From positions 476,549-540,548 of the forward strand of contig NZ_JAOBPP010000020.1 in NCBI RefSeq assembly GCF_025574465.1: 64,000 bases of DNA, in the 5' to 3' direction. Positions 29,327-38,711 of the stretch are shown here, piece after piece. Numbering within the stretch: the first letter of the stretch is position 1; every line of letters starts with the position of its first letter. Both the position numbers and the translations under genes were made by a program. Under the pieces are notes generated by a model that was given only the letters and a program-made list of their open reading frames with translations, did no database searches and was not told the origin of the DNA. The DNA is from Kordiimonas aestuarii (GTDB lineage Bacteria; Pseudomonadota; Alphaproteobacteria; Sphingomonadales; Kordiimonadaceae).

Positions 29327-29959
29327 GTGTTAATTGTTGACCCTATGCTCTTTTCACTGTTTGTCCTCGCGGTTTTTATCCTTGTCTTGACGCCCGGGCC
29401 GGTTGTCAGCCTTATTATTGCCGAGACATTAAACGAAAGCCCCAAGCATGGGTTCGCGGTTGTTTTGGGCGCGGGTATTGTCGCCGTTGCGATGCTTGCT
29501 CTCTATATGATGGGATTTTCGGCGATCATCGTATTGCTCTCGGACGATATATTGACCGCTATTCGCTATCTTGGGGCTATATATCTCATCTATCTGGCGA
29601 TAAAATCTTTTCGTAGTACTCCCGATACACCGAACGCCGTGGCACTCAAGGTTGAGCGCACGCCGATCAAAGCCTTCAGATCTGCGATGCTGGTCGCGGC
29701 AACAAACCCAAAAGCGATCCTCTTCTTCGCGGCATTCTTTCCGCAATTCGTCTCGCCTGATTTGCCCGCCATGCCGCAGTTATTAGCACTTTCCACAACC
29801 TTTGCCCTACTGGCACCTATATTGGATTCATGCTGGGTCTTGGCGGCGAGTGCTGCACGCCCGTTCCTTGCGAGGCAGGGATCGATACACCTTATTGGCA
29901 GGGTATCGGGAACAATCCTTGCCCTTGGCGCCGTATGCTTGCTATTTTTCAATAAATAA
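29327..29959 (+). CDS. LysE family exporter
   Basis: The 210-residue membrane protein has about six helices and the LysE/RhtB signature LTPGPVVSLIIAETL near the N-terminus, followed by FGAGI-like and YLIYLAIKSFRS. Family members export amino acids or related small molecules. I chose the GTG at 29327 because GAGGAAG lies 6 bases upstream and the length then equals the family norm. It converges with gyrA. Confidence 0.87.
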   Translation: MLIVDPMLFSLFVLAVFILVLTPGPVVSLIIAETLNESPKHGFAVVLGAGIVAVAMLALYMMGFSAIIVLLSDDILTAIRYLGAIYLIYLAIKSFRSTPDTPNAVALKVERTPIKAFRSAMLVAATNPKAILFFAAFFPQFVSPDLPAMPQLLALSTTFALLAPILDSCWVLAASAARPFLARQGSIHLIGRVSGTILALGAVCLLFFNK

Positions 29960-29992
29960 GGCTCACCTCTTACATGAAGAAGCGAGCCTTAT
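29956..29992. terminator. Bidirectional terminator between LysE exporter and gyrA
   Basis: A perfect 9-bp inverted repeat (ATAAGGCTC with GAGCCTTAT) overlaps the stop region of the LysE gene and lies 17 bases before the end of gyrA. The inner sequence can form a further short stem. The convergent arrangement suggests that it serves both genes. Confidence 0.65.
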
Positions 29993-30008
29993 AATATGAT
30001 ATATAAAC

Positions 30009-32762
30009 TTATTCCTGTTCGGGTTGGGCAGGCCTTTCCACAGCCTCCTCGACTGTAGGAGCTTGCCCCTCCGCCCCTTCTTCACCAATAGTTTCCTCTT
30101 CTTCCTCAGTTTCCTGAAGCTTGGCGACTGAGACTATCTGTTCCGTATCCGCGACTTTAAAGAGGGTTACGCCCTTGGTGTTACGGCTGGCAATCCGGAC
30201 ATCATGAACCGGCGTGCGAATAAGTTTGCCATGATCTGTGACCATCATTACCTGCTCGCCAGGTGAAATTGGGAAAGCGGCGATCACGTCGCCGATCTGT
30301 TCGCGCAGCCGGGCATCGGATGGCACGTTCCAGATACCCTGCCCGCCACGGTTGGTAAGGCGATATTCGTGGCTGCTGGTTCGTTTGCCAAAGCCATTAC
30401 TTGTGACGGTAAGGATGAACTGTTCGCAGGATTCCAGCTCAGCCATGCGCTCATCGCTTAGTGTCTGCTCACCAGGTTCAGTCTTCCATGGCGCAGCCTT
30501 GAGATAGGCGTCTCGCTCTTCTGTCGTCGCGTCGGTGCCATTGATGATCCGCATCGAGACAACTTCGTCTCCTTCGCCGAACTTCATACCCCGTACGCCT
30601 GTGGACGTGCGCCCGGCAAAAAGGCGGACGTCCGTTGTCTTGAAGCGAACTGCACGTCCTCCTTTCGCGGCAAGCAAAACGTGATCATCTTCCGTGCAGA
30701 CGTCAACCCCCACCAGCTTGTCGTCCTCGCTTGAAAAGCGAATGGCAATCTTGCCGTTAGACATCACATTAGAGAAGTCAGACAGCTTATTGCGACGCAC
30801 GGTCCCATATGCGGTTGCAAACATTACCTGCAATTCGCCCCAGCTTTCCTCGTCTTCCGGCAATGGCAGAATAGTGGCAATCGTTTCATCCTGCTTAAGA
30901 GGCAACATGTTGATGACAGCTTTGCCTTTGGACTGTGGATTCCCAAGCGGCAGCTTCCAGACCTTCATCTTGTATACCTGACCAAGGTTGGAGAAAAACA
31001 GCACAGGTGTATGAGTGTCAGCGACAAAAACGGTAGAGAGGAAGTCCTCGTCCTTCGTTTGCATGCCGGACCGGCCCTTACCGCCGCGCCGTTGGGCACG
31101 ATAGGTGCTGAGTGGCACTCGTTTGATATAGCCTGTCTGGGTAACCGTCACGACCATATCTTCCCGTGCTATCAGGTCTTCATCATCAAAGCCCATGATG
31201 GCATTAGCGTCAATCTCGGTACGGCGTGCATCGGCAAATTCGGCCCTAACAGCCTCAATTTCACCGCGCAATACCTCAAACAGCTTCTCGCGGGACTGTA
31301 GGATGGTCAGATATTCGCGGATAGCAGCAGCCAACGTCTCCAACTCGCTACCAATTTCATCGCGGCCCAGTGCTGTCAGGCGGTGCAGGCGCAGATCGAG
31401 AATGGATTTGATCTGTACCTCTGAAAGTTGGTAGGTGCCGTCTTCATTAAGGTGGTTGGTCTCATTGATAAGCTCAAGATATGGTAGTATCTCGGTCGCG
31501 TCCCATTTGCGGGCAGCCAATGCCTCACGGGCTTCCGCAGGCGATTTTGCGCCGCGGATAGTTGCAACAACTTCGTCGATATTGGCAACGGCAGTTACGA
31601 GACCAAGCATGATGTGCGCGCGGTCGCGTGCCTTCGCCAGTTCATATTTGGTCCGGCGTGTAATGACTTCCTCGCGGAAATCGATAAATGCCTGCAGAAC
31701 CTGTTTTAGAGAGAGCTGCTCCGGCCGGCCGCCATTCAGCGCCAGCATGTTGATGCCGAAACTCGTCTGAACCTGTGTGAAGCGGTAGAGTTGGTTCAAC
31801 ACCACCTCAGCCACGGCGTCCCGCTTCAGTTCAACAACAACCCGAACACCGTCGCGGTCACTTTCGTCACGAATATCCGAGATGCCTTCAATGCGCTTGG
31901 TCTGCACACATTCCGCAATCTTCTCAATCATCGAGGACTTGTTTACCTGAAAGGGTATCTCGGTAATGACGATAGCCCAGCGGTCCTTGCGGATCTCTTC
32001 AACCGTGCTGCGGCTGCGGATCGTGATGGACCCTTTACCGGTTTCATAAGCTTGACGAATACCACCGGCACCCAAAATGATGCCTCCCGTCGGGAAGTCG
32101 GGCCCCGGGATGTGTTCCATCAAACCCATGGTGTCGATGTCGGGGTTGTCGATCAGTGCGCAAACGCCGTCGATTACCTCACCAAGGCTGTGCGACGGAA
32201 TATTTGTCGCCATGCCCACAGCAATGCCCGTGCCGCCATTAACCAGCAGGTTCGGGAAGCGCGCAGGCAATACGACCGGCTCGTGCTCACTTTCGTCGTA
32301 GTTTGCCTGAAAGTTGACGGTGTCCTTGTCGATGTCCGCGAGGATCATGGACGAGACTTTATCCATCCGGGCTTCGGTGTAACGCATGGCTGCAGCGCTA
32401 TCGCCGTCCATCGAGCCAAAGTTACCCTGCCCGTCAACGAGCGGCGCGCGCATGGAAAAGTCTTGGGCCATCCGCACCAGGGCGTCATAAATCGCGCTGT
32501 CGCCATGCGGGTGATATTTACCCATCACGTCACCGACAATACGTGCGGACTTGCGGAACGGCTTGTTCCACTCATATCCGTTTTCATGCATCGAATAGAG
32601 GATACGACGGTGCACTGGTTTTAGGCCGTCCCGCACATCAGGAAGGGCCCGCGATACGATTACGCTCATGGCATAATCGAGGTAGGACGCCTTCATCTCG
32701 TCTTCGATGGTTATTGGCTGGATGTCTCGCTCTTCCGGCGTAATGGGTGTGTTGTCGCTCAC
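30009..32762 (-). CDS. gyrA: DNA gyrase subunit A
   Basis: The 917-residue topoisomerase subunit has the catalytic tyrosine in AMRYTEARM, the GyrA box QRRGGKGR and six beta-pinwheel repeats in the C-terminal half. The quinolone region reads [17 protein letters not shown], keeping the Ser and Asp equivalent to E. coli Ser83 and Asp87, so it looks like the sensitive type. An acidic Glu-rich tail ends the protein. It appears monocistronic on the minus strand. Confidence 0.98.
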   Translation of the reverse strand: MSDNTPITPEERDIQPITIEDEMKASYLDYAMSVIVSRALPDVRDGLKPVHRRILYSMHENGYEWNKPFRKSARIVGDVMGKYHPHGDSAIYDALVRMAQDFSMRAPLVDGQGNFGSMDGDSAAAMRYTEARMDKVSSMILADIDKDTVNFQANYDESEHEPVVLPARFPNLLVNGGTGIAVGMATNIPSHSLGEVIDGVCALIDNPDIDTMGLMEHIPGPDFPTGGIILGAGGIRQAYETGKGSITIRSRSTVEEIRKDRWAIVITEIPFQVNKSSMIEKIAECVQTKRIEGISDIRDESDRDGVRVVVELKRDAVAEVVLNQLYRFTQVQTSFGINMLALNGGRPEQLSLKQVLQAFIDFREEVITRRTKYELAKARDRAHIMLGLVTAVANIDEVVATIRGAKSPAEAREALAARKWDATEILPYLELINETNHLNEDGTYQLSEVQIKSILDLRLHRLTALGRDEIGSELETLAAAIREYLTILQSREKLFEVLRGEIEAVRAEFADARRTEIDANAIMGFDDEDLIAREDMVVTVTQTGYIKRVPLSTYRAQRRGGKGRSGMQTKDEDFLSTVFVADTHTPVLFFSNLGQVYKMKVWKLPLGNPQSKGKAVINMLPLKQDETIATILPLPEDEESWGELQVMFATAYGTVRRNKLSDFSNVMSNGKIAIRFSSEDDKLVGVDVCTEDDHVLLAAKGGRAVRFKTTDVRLFAGRTSTGVRGMKFGEGDEVVSMRIINGTDATTEERDAYLKAAPWKTEPGEQTLSDERMAELESCEQFILTVTSNGFGKRTSSHEYRLTNRGGQGIWNVPSDARLREQIGDVIAAFPISPGEQVMMVTDHGKLIRTPVHDVRIASRNTKGVTLFKVADTEQIVSVAKLQETEEEEETIGEEGAEGQAPTVEEAVERPAQPEQE

Positions 32763-33005
32763 CAGCTGCAGCCCTTTGTCTTCATGGCCGGGATTTCGGC
32801 CTTACCTAGAACATATAGCCCACAAGATCTATGTTACCCCCGAGATCTTGTGGAAAAGATAGTCCTGTCTATCAATTCCCCATGGCTGGCGCAAGGTATC
32901 TGGCGATGAAAATCGTGTACTTTTTCCAATTGTTTACAATTGCACTGGACGAATTGAAAAACTGCCGCTAAAACGCTCGCCTGATCCTAGCGTTCATAAG
33001 TCCCC

Positions 33006-33095
33006 GGGCAGGTGGCAGAGCGGTTGAATGCACCGGTCTTGAAAACCGGCAAGGGTGCAAGCCCTTCGTGGGTTCGAATCCCACCCTGCCCGCCA
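33006..33095 (+). tRNA. tRNA-Ser (anticodon TGA)
   Basis: A 90-base class II tRNA has acceptor stem GGGCAGG with CCTGCCC, anticodon stem CCGGT with ACCGG and loop CTTGAAA, a long variable arm (around AAGGGTGCAAGCCCTT), T loop GTTCGAATCCC, discriminator G and encoded CCA. The anticodon TGA reads UCA/UCG serine codons. Confidence 0.97.
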
Positions 33096-33170
33096 TATGA
33101 ACCCACTGGGGGCTACTGCGACATCGCTTGTCATGCTGCTGTGTCGCTTTGGGAAGTGAACGGCCTCACA

Positions 33171-34292
33171 ATGACCAATGCCAAAACGCTTGAATGGGGG
33201 GAACCTGCGCCGTATTTCAGCGCACCTGCCCCCGTCAATCCGAGGTTCGATTTTTCTTCCCTTGCCGGGCGATTTGTTGTGCTCGTTTTCTTTGGGGATA
33301 GCAAAATAGCCGGAATGTCAGATGCGCTATCAGAATTTGCTACCAAGGTTATTCCGCGCGATGACAGTATCTCGGTGTGTTTTGGGGTGACGTCGCGGGC
33401 GTCTGATAGAGAGGATACCACTGTTCTCTCCCGGTTTCACCGGTCGCGTGTGTTTCTGGACGCAGACTGGGCTATAGCCCGCAAGTACGGGCTGGTCGCT
33501 GACAATAACGAGGATGGCAGGGCTGCGTTCAAGCCAACCTGGTTTGTCCTGGACCCCACGTTGCGCGTCTATGCGCGCGGGACCATCGCGGAAATAGACC
33601 GATTGGCTGCGCTTGTTCAGCAACTACCACACCCCAGTCGGCATGCCGGTGGAGTACAGGAGGCTTGGGCGCCCGTGCTTTTGGTGCCCAGAGTGTTACC
33701 ACCTTCCCTTTGTAAGGCACTAATTGATTATTATAATCAACATGATGCTTACGAGAGTGGGTTCATGCGCGCGGAGGGCGACAAGACCGTCGGCGTCAAT
33801 GACACCAGCTTCAAACGTCGGCAGGACGTAAATATTGACAGTGAGGAGTTGAGAACCGCTCTACGCGTGTCAGTTTCCCGACGGCTGTTGCCAGAGCTGA
33901 AGCGGGCGTTCCAGTATGACGCCACGCGGGTGGAACGCTATATTGTCGCCTGTTATGACAGCAAAACGCAGGGTTTTTTTAGAGCACACCGCGATAATAC
34001 AACGCCGGGGACAGCACATCGCCGTTTTGCGGTGACAATTAACCTGAACGCCGAAGGGTTTGAGGGAGGAGAGCTCCGCTTCCCTGAATATGGCAGCAGA
34101 ACTTACAAGGCGCCAACCGGTGGGGCGGTGGTTTTCTCATGCTCGTTATTGCACGAGGCTCTGCCTGTCACGAGCGGCGTTCGGTATGCGACCTTGCCTT
34201 TCCTCTATGGGACACAAGATGCTGAAACACGGCTGCGCAGCAGTAGCAGTGTTGTTGATGCAGAGCGTATCACTACTTCTAAAGTGACATAA
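33171..34292 (+). CDS. Peroxiredoxin-like domain fused to 2-oxoglutarate/Fe(II) oxygenase (prolyl-4-hydroxylase type)
   Basis: The N-terminal 150 residues have a thioredoxin/peroxiredoxin-like layout (GEPAPYFSAPAPVNP, FVVLVFFGDS, PTWFVLDPTLRVYARG), but no Cys is present at the peroxidatic position. The C-terminal 200 residues are a 2OG-Fe(II) dioxygenase: FRAHRDNTTPG supplies HxD, GGELRFPEYG is the core, and LLHEALPV supplies the distal His, with R in GVRYATLPF for 2-oxoglutarate. The start at ATG 33171 avoids running into the tRNA. An in-frame GTG at 33156 is possible. The substrate is unknown; family members hydroxylate protein residues. Confidence 0.83.
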   Translation: MTNAKTLEWGEPAPYFSAPAPVNPRFDFSSLAGRFVVLVFFGDSKIAGMSDALSEFATKVIPRDDSISVCFGVTSRASDREDTTVLSRFHRSRVFLDADWAIARKYGLVADNNEDGRAAFKPTWFVLDPTLRVYARGTIAEIDRLAALVQQLPHPSRHAGGVQEAWAPVLLVPRVLPPSLCKALIDYYNQHDAYESGFMRAEGDKTVGVNDTSFKRRQDVNIDSEELRTALRVSVSRRLLPELKRAFQYDATRVERYIVACYDSKTQGFFRAHRDNTTPGTAHRRFAVTINLNAEGFEGGELRFPEYGSRTYKAPTGGAVVFSCSLLHEALPVTSGVRYATLPFLYGTQDAETRLRSSSSVVDAERITTSKVT

Positions 34293-34360
34293 CTTCTTGT
34301 TCAGCCTGAGTTAAGAACCCATCATGGATAGTGAGGGTGTTCTTATCGGAGATGACAACA

Positions 34361-34810
34361 ATGAAACTGATGACCTCACTATTTGCCGTTTGTTTTGCGA
34401 CGTCAGGCCTTGCACCTGCGTCGGCAGATGCGGCAGACGATAAAGAAATCTGTCTGTACTACGGCAACGTCGGAGCGGCGGCAGTTGATTTCCTTCTTCC
34501 CCTGAAGCTTCAGCAGGTTGTGGACATGATCAGCGGCCGCGATCAGGCATTATTGGAAAAGATGAATAAAAGCGTTGAAGGCGTTGGGAATGCCAAGGTC
34601 AAATCAGCGATGAAAAAAATTGGGGATGACGCGGCCGAGCATCTTGGCTCTTCTGCCGGGTTCCTTTCATTTCAACTAATTATGACTGGACAGGCTTCGA
34701 CGCCACAGGAAGTTTTCTCGGTGCTATACCGTGGTTGCTCGGAGACGGGTCCCGAACGGATCGTTGAAAATCAACGTAAAGCAGCCGAGAGCATGCCAGA
34801 GCCAGAATAA
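34361..34810 (+). CDS. Small exported protein of unknown function
   Basis: The 149-residue product has a Sec signal (MKLMTSLFAVCFATSG..., cleavage near PASADA) and a helical mature part with two Cys residues (EICLYYG and RGCSETG) that could form a disulfide in the periplasm. The ATG at 34361 is preferred because GGAG lies 9 bases upstream. I do not recognise a family. It ends six bases before the converging GST gene. Confidence 0.65.
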   Translation: MKLMTSLFAVCFATSGLAPASADAADDKEICLYYGNVGAAAVDFLLPLKLQQVVDMISGRDQALLEKMNKSVEGVGNAKVKSAMKKIGDDAAEHLGSSAGFLSFQLIMTGQASTPQEVFSVLYRGCSETGPERIVENQRKAAESMPEPE

Positions 34811-34816
34811 CGCCGA

Positions 34817-35395
34817 CTATATATTCAGCTCCCCCTTGGCGAGCGCGAGCCATTTGCGAATATGAGGGCGATGTTCCAGGGTAAAACCGCCCTCTTCCGC
34901 AAACTGGGTATAGGCAAGCAGGGCAATATCCGCCAGTGTAATCTGGTCGCCGACGAACCAGTTTTTCCTGGTGAGGCAGGCTTCCATCATGTCGAGTGCG
35001 GCATTGCCTTTCTCGACCAGCTGCGGGCTAATCTCGCTGTCAGGTAGATTCTTGAATGTTCGTAAAAACCGAGCCACTGCGATAGTTGGTTCGTGGCTGT
35101 ATTGCTCCCAAAACAACCACTCATCCATTTTGGCGGCAAGCCAGGCATCACCGGGTATTAAGGCGCTGTTCCTAGCCAGGTAGCGCATTATCGCGTTGGA
35201 TTGCGCCAGAATTCTTCCATTACCAAAATCGACGGTAGGAATCTGCCCTGCAGGGTTGATCGCGAGAAACTCTTTGCTTCGTGTTCGGCCTGAAAGTACG
35301 TCAATTTCGGTCCATTCATAAGGAATAGCGAGCGTATCCGCTACATACTTCACCTTCAGGCAGTTTCCAGACCTCGTGTCACCGTATATTTTCAT
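34817..35395 (-). CDS. Glutathione S-transferase
   Basis: The 192-residue protein has the thioredoxin-like N-domain (YGDTRSGNCLKVKYVADTLAIPYEW, then INPAGQIPTVDF with the cis-Pro, and LAQSNAIMRYLA with the SNA glutathione site) and a helical C-domain ending VGDQITLADIALLAY. It is a cytoplasmic enzyme that conjugates glutathione to electrophiles, or a related thiol-transfer function. Confidence 0.92.
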   Translation of the reverse strand: MKIYGDTRSGNCLKVKYVADTLAIPYEWTEIDVLSGRTRSKEFLAINPAGQIPTVDFGNGRILAQSNAIMRYLARNSALIPGDAWLAAKMDEWLFWEQYSHEPTIAVARFLRTFKNLPDSEISPQLVEKGNAALDMMEACLTRKNWFVGDQITLADIALLAYTQFAEEGGFTLEHRPHIRKWLALAKGELNI

Positions 35396-35596
35396 CTGTA
35401 TTCCTCTGCGCTGTCCACCTCGTAAAACAGAAAGCTATCACTGTTGAGGCGAATTTATTGCCGATGTTTTCCCGATTATTGGATAAGTTTTTCTTAGTGA
35501 TTAAATTTTAAGCATGTCCTATTTTTTGTGCATTTTGTTGCTTGCTATTTGCGCGGTATCCTTAATAAATCATTGAAATATAACAATTTAATAAAT

Positions 35597-35612
35597 TGGC
35601 ATGGAAGCTGCT
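35597..35612 (+). promoter_or_regulatory. Sigma-54 (-24/-12) promoter of glnK-amtB
   Basis: TGGCATGGAAGCTGCT matches the sigma-54 consensus TGGCACGRNNNTTGCW at 14 of 16 positions, with the invariant GG and GC elements kept at the correct spacing. It lies 40 bases before the glnK start. Nitrogen-limited transcription by NtrC is the likely control. No convincing NtrC palindrome was found upstream. Confidence 0.85.
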
Positions 35613-35651
35613 CTCTAGGCTGGAAAATATATCCAACTATAGGGAGCGATT

Positions 35652-35990
35652 ATGAAATATGTCATAGCCATTATTAAGCCGCACCGGCTTGATCCTGTCC
35701 GTGATGCCCTCGCCGAGATCGGTGTCAACGGTATGACCGTTACCGAAGTGCAAGGTTATGGCCGGCAACGTGGTCAAAAAGAAATCTACCGTGGCGCCGA
35801 ATACGAGGTGCACTTCCTACCAAAAGTGAAGTTGGAAATTGCAACTGACGATCCTGTCGCCGAGCAGGTTGTGGAAGCCATCCAGCAAGCGGCGCACACC
35901 GGTCAGATCGGGGACGGCAAAGTCTTTGTCCTGGACCTCAATCAGGTAGTCCGTATTCGGACCGGCGAAACTGACGCCGCAGCCCTATAA
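35652..35990 (+). CDS. glnK: Nitrogen regulatory PII protein
   Basis: The 112-residue PII protein has the T-loop with the uridylylation tyrosine in GAEYEV, the B-loop TGQIGDGKVFV and the conserved C-terminus with RIRTGE. It senses 2-oxoglutarate and ATP/ADP and controls the ammonium channel. amtB follows after 12 bases, which identifies it as the GlnK paralogue. Confidence 0.97.
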   Translation: MKYVIAIIKPHRLDPVRDALAEIGVNGMTVTEVQGYGRQRGQKEIYRGAEYEVHFLPKVKLEIATDDPVAEQVVEAIQQAAHTGQIGDGKVFVLDLNQVVRIRTGETDAAAL

Positions 35991-36002
35991 GGAGTTTTAC
36001 TC

Positions 36003-37361
36003 ATGGTGGATAAATTTATGCCCAAGAAACTATTGCTTGCCGGTGTCGGCGCAATGCTTTTGACCGTCCCTGCCTCGGCAGAAGTGTCCGGCGAGTCGGC
36101 TTATATCTTTAATACGCTTTTGTTTTTGATCGGTGGCTTCCTTGTGATGTGGATGGCGGCTGGTTTTGCGATGCTTGAGGCGGGCCTCGTCCGCTCCAAG
36201 AACGTGGCTGATATTTGTGTGAAAAACGTAGGCCTTTATGCCCTTGCCTGTATCATGTGGATGCTGATGGGTTACAATCTTATGTATCAGGACGTGTCCG
36301 GCTACTTTGGTACGTTCTTTTCGCTCTGGTCGCCCGATGACGCTGCAGCCTTGGCTGAAGAAGCCCAGCATGACCCCGCTGGCTATGCTGCGGGTTCGGA
36401 CTTCTTCTTCCAGATGGTATTTGTGGCTACAACGGCTTCCATCGTCTCGGGTACCGTCGCGGAACGCATTAAGTTGTTTCCCTTCTTCATTTTCACCGCT
36501 GTCCTTGCAGGCCTGATCTATCCTATTCAAGGCTCATGGGAATGGGGTGGCGGCTGGCTGAACTCAGAAAGCTTCGCCACGACGTTTGGTGCCGAATTCT
36601 CTGATTTTGCCGGTTCGACGCTCGTGCATTCCACTGGTGGCTGGGCGGCGCTTGTTGGTGCAATTGTTCTGGGCCCTCGTCTTGGTCGTTATACCAAGGA
36701 AGGTAAGGCGCGCCCAATGCCGGGTTCAAGCTTGCCGCTTGCCACGCTGGGTACCTTCATTCTGTGGCTTGGCTGGTTCGGCTTCAATGGTGCATCGCAG
36801 CTCGCGCTGGGCAGCGCGGCCGACGCTATATCCGTTTCAAATATCTTTGTGAACACAAATATGGCGGCCGCTGGTGGCGGGTTCGCAGCAGCGATCGTCA
36901 CCAAGCTGGTTTACAAGAAAGTTGACCTGTCAATGGTCCTGAACGGTGCTTTGGCTGGCCTTGTATCCATCACGGCCGAGCCCTTGACGCCCTTACCATT
37001 GTCAGCGTGCCTGATCGGTGCTGTAGGCGGCGTTCTTGTGGTCTTCGCGGTGCCGTTTTTCGACAGGCTCAAAATCGATGACGTTGTTGGTGCAGTGTCT
37101 GTTCACCTTGTTTGCGGTGTCTGGGGCACCCTTGCTGTGGCGATCACCAACCCGGGCACCACATTTATGGCACAGCTTATTGGCGTTCTTGCAGTCGGCG
37201 CATTTGTCGTTGCAACAAGCGCAGTCGTATGGCTTGCGCTGAAATACACACTGGGCATCAGGCTCAGCGAGGAAGAGGAAGAAGTGGGATCTGACCTCGC
37301 GGAACTCGGCCTTGAGGCCTACCCGGAATTTGGTCGCGGCTCGCAAAAACTAAGCGCGTAA
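36003..37361 (+). CDS. amtB: Ammonium transporter
   Basis: The 452-residue channel has an N-terminal signal peptide (cleaved near PASAE) and eleven membrane helices. Conserved features are AGFAMLEAGLVRSKN, FAGSTLVHSTGGWAALVGA (first pore His), LGWFGFNGAS and VHLVCGVWGTLA (second pore His). It conducts ammonia from the periplasm and is blocked by GlnK. AAGGAG lies 8 bases before the ATG. Confidence 0.97.
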   Translation: MVDKFMPKKLLLAGVGAMLLTVPASAEVSGESAYIFNTLLFLIGGFLVMWMAAGFAMLEAGLVRSKNVADICVKNVGLYALACIMWMLMGYNLMYQDVSGYFGTFFSLWSPDDAAALAEEAQHDPAGYAAGSDFFFQMVFVATTASIVSGTVAERIKLFPFFIFTAVLAGLIYPIQGSWEWGGGWLNSESFATTFGAEFSDFAGSTLVHSTGGWAALVGAIVLGPRLGRYTKEGKARPMPGSSLPLATLGTFILWLGWFGFNGASQLALGSAADAISVSNIFVNTNMAAAGGGFAAAIVTKLVYKKVDLSMVLNGALAGLVSITAEPLTPLPLSACLIGAVGGVLVVFAVPFFDRLKIDDVVGAVSVHLVCGVWGTLAVAITNPGTTFMAQLIGVLAVGAFVVATSAVVWLALKYTLGIRLSEEEEEVGSDLAELGLEAYPEFGRGSQKLSA

Positions 37362-37407
37362 GACCAATCCTTTTCAACCTCGGAGCCCTTCTCTCCCTGG
37401 TCAACTC

Positions 37408-37437
37408 GGCAGCCGCAATTTGCGGCTGCCTTTTTAT
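37408..37437 (+). terminator. Rho-independent terminator of glnK-amtB
   Basis: A perfect 10-bp stem (GGCAGCCGCA with TGCGGCTGCC), a 3-base loop and a T5 run lie 47 bases past the amtB stop. Confidence 0.95.
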
Positions 37438-37461
37438 TGGCGTTGGCTTTTATTATGCTAT

Positions 37462-37475
37462 TGACAATATTGTCA
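37462..37475. promoter_or_regulatory. Palindrome overlapping a -35-like element, upstream of the diiron gene
   Basis: A perfect 14-bp palindrome TGACAATATTGTCA lies about 85 bases before the diiron gene ATG. Its left half contains TTGACA, a strong -35-like hexamer, so a repressor bound here would block a promoter. No ideal -10 follows at 17 bases. The cognate regulator is unknown. Confidence 0.5.
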
Positions 37476-37505
37476 CTTATTAGCTTGTCCGAACAGGTGA
37501 TGTTT

Positions 37506-37525
37506 TATAGACTATAGCGTCTATA
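37506..37525. promoter_or_regulatory. Second palindrome (TATAGAC-N6-GTCTATA) upstream of the diiron gene
   Basis: Two perfect 7-base arms separated by six bases lie 34 bases before the ATG of the diiron protein. The repeat overlaps TATAGA/TATAGC sequences that could be a -10 element. Spacing and symmetry suggest a dimeric regulator operator, for example of TetR type. This is inference only. Confidence 0.5.
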
Positions 37526-37559
37526 AATGACTGTGCATGTGATGACGGGAGGGGAATCC

Positions 37560-38642
37560 ATGGCGCTAGATCCGCTTTATGCAAATGCAATTGAAGATTC
37601 GGCCTGGGAAGTACCTCAGGATTTTGAGGCGCTGTTCAACTGGCAATATAGCGATGACCGGAAAGATCTTCTTGGTCTGTATTCAAAGGGCAAGACGATG
37701 CAGTGGGACACTGACGCCCGTATCGACTGGTCCCATGAGTTAAACCCTGACAACCCGCTGGGTATCCCAATAGAATATTTTCCGCTTTACGGTGCCGACT
37801 TTTTCATGAGGATGTCGCCCAAGGAGCAAGGAGAGGCGTTACGTCACCAGGCAGCCTGGAGCAATTCCCAATTTTTGCATGGGGAACAAGGTGCATTGAT
37901 TTGCAGCGCCAAGATCGTCACAAACGTACCCGATACCGAGGCCAAGTTTTATGCGGCCACGCAGGTAATGGATGAGGCTCGGCATGTGGAGACATACAAG
38001 AAGCTGGTCGAAAAAATTGGCCTCGCCTACCCGATCACAGGTCCGCTCAAAACCTTGCTTGATCAGGTTCTGCGGGACGGCCGCTGGGATATGACTTATC
38101 TCGGTATGCAGGTTGTGATTGAAGGCCTGGCGCTTGCTGCGTTCGCAAATATTCGCGATCATGGAACAGACCCTTTGGCTTCGGCGGTCAATGCCTACGT
38201 CATGCAGGATGAGGCTCGCCACGTTGCCTTTGGGCGTCTTGCTCTGAGAGAATTTTATCCACAGTTGACGCAGCATGAACGTAATGAACGTGAGGAATTC
38301 CTCATTGAAGCCTGTTATCTCATGCGCGACCGCTTCCAGAACAAGGAGGTATGGGAGACCCTGGGATACCCGATGAAGGAATGCCTTGAGTATTTGGAGA
38401 ACAGCGAGGGCATGAAGATGTTCCGCACCAACCTTTTCAGCCGCATCGTACCAATAGTGAAAGATATCGGCCTCTGGGGCGAAAAAATTCAACATGCCTA
38501 CGCTCAGATGGGCATCCTTGGCTTTGCCAACATCGATATCGATGCAATGCAGGCCAATGATATGGCCGTTGCGGAGGAGCACGACGCGCGCCGGGCACAT
38601 GTAGACGAAATGATGGAACTGGGGCAAAGCGCGGCAGAGTAG
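37560..38642 (+). CDS. Ferritin-like diiron protein (putative oxygenase)
   Basis: The 360-residue helical protein has the four-helix diiron ligand pattern: HGEQGALIC (Glu), DEARHVE (ExxH), VIEGLALAAF (Glu) and DEARHVAF (ExxH). This is the class seen in AurF-like and ribonucleotide-reductase-R2-like proteins. It probably activates dioxygen on an unknown substrate in the cytoplasm. GGGAGGGG lies just before the ATG at 37560, which I prefer to the upstream in-frame start at 37527. It is monocistronic, flanked by palindromes upstream and a hairpin after the stop. Confidence 0.85.
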   Translation: MALDPLYANAIEDSAWEVPQDFEALFNWQYSDDRKDLLGLYSKGKTMQWDTDARIDWSHELNPDNPLGIPIEYFPLYGADFFMRMSPKEQGEALRHQAAWSNSQFLHGEQGALICSAKIVTNVPDTEAKFYAATQVMDEARHVETYKKLVEKIGLAYPITGPLKTLLDQVLRDGRWDMTYLGMQVVIEGLALAAFANIRDHGTDPLASAVNAYVMQDEARHVAFGRLALREFYPQLTQHERNEREEFLIEACYLMRDRFQNKEVWETLGYPMKECLEYLENSEGMKMFRTNLFSRIVPIVKDIGLWGEKIQHAYAQMGILGFANIDIDAMQANDMAVAEEHDARRAHVDEMMELGQSAAE

Positions 38643-38653
38643 ACGCAAATAAA

Positions 38654-38688
38654 AGCCCAGAGGGCGATGGGGGTAAGCCCTCTGGGCT
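38654..38688 (-). terminator. 12-bp hairpin after the diiron gene
   Basis: A perfect 12-bp stem (AGCCCAGAGGGC with GCCCTCTGGGCT) and 11-base loop start 12 bases after the diiron stop codon. The U run (TTTTATTT) is on the minus strand, not after the plus-strand hairpin, so it would work as a canonical terminator only for leftward transcripts. It may still end the diiron mRNA. Confidence 0.65.
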
Positions 38689-38711
38689 GGATGAACGCGG
38701 CACCGAAGCCC

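Noticed and set aside
31791..32624. Plus-strand frame of 277 residues
   Set aside because: Antisense shadow of gyrA.
33012..33170. Extension of the 2OG-oxygenase frame into the tRNA-Ser
   Set aside because: The frame is open by chance through the tRNA; the coding start fits ATG 33171.
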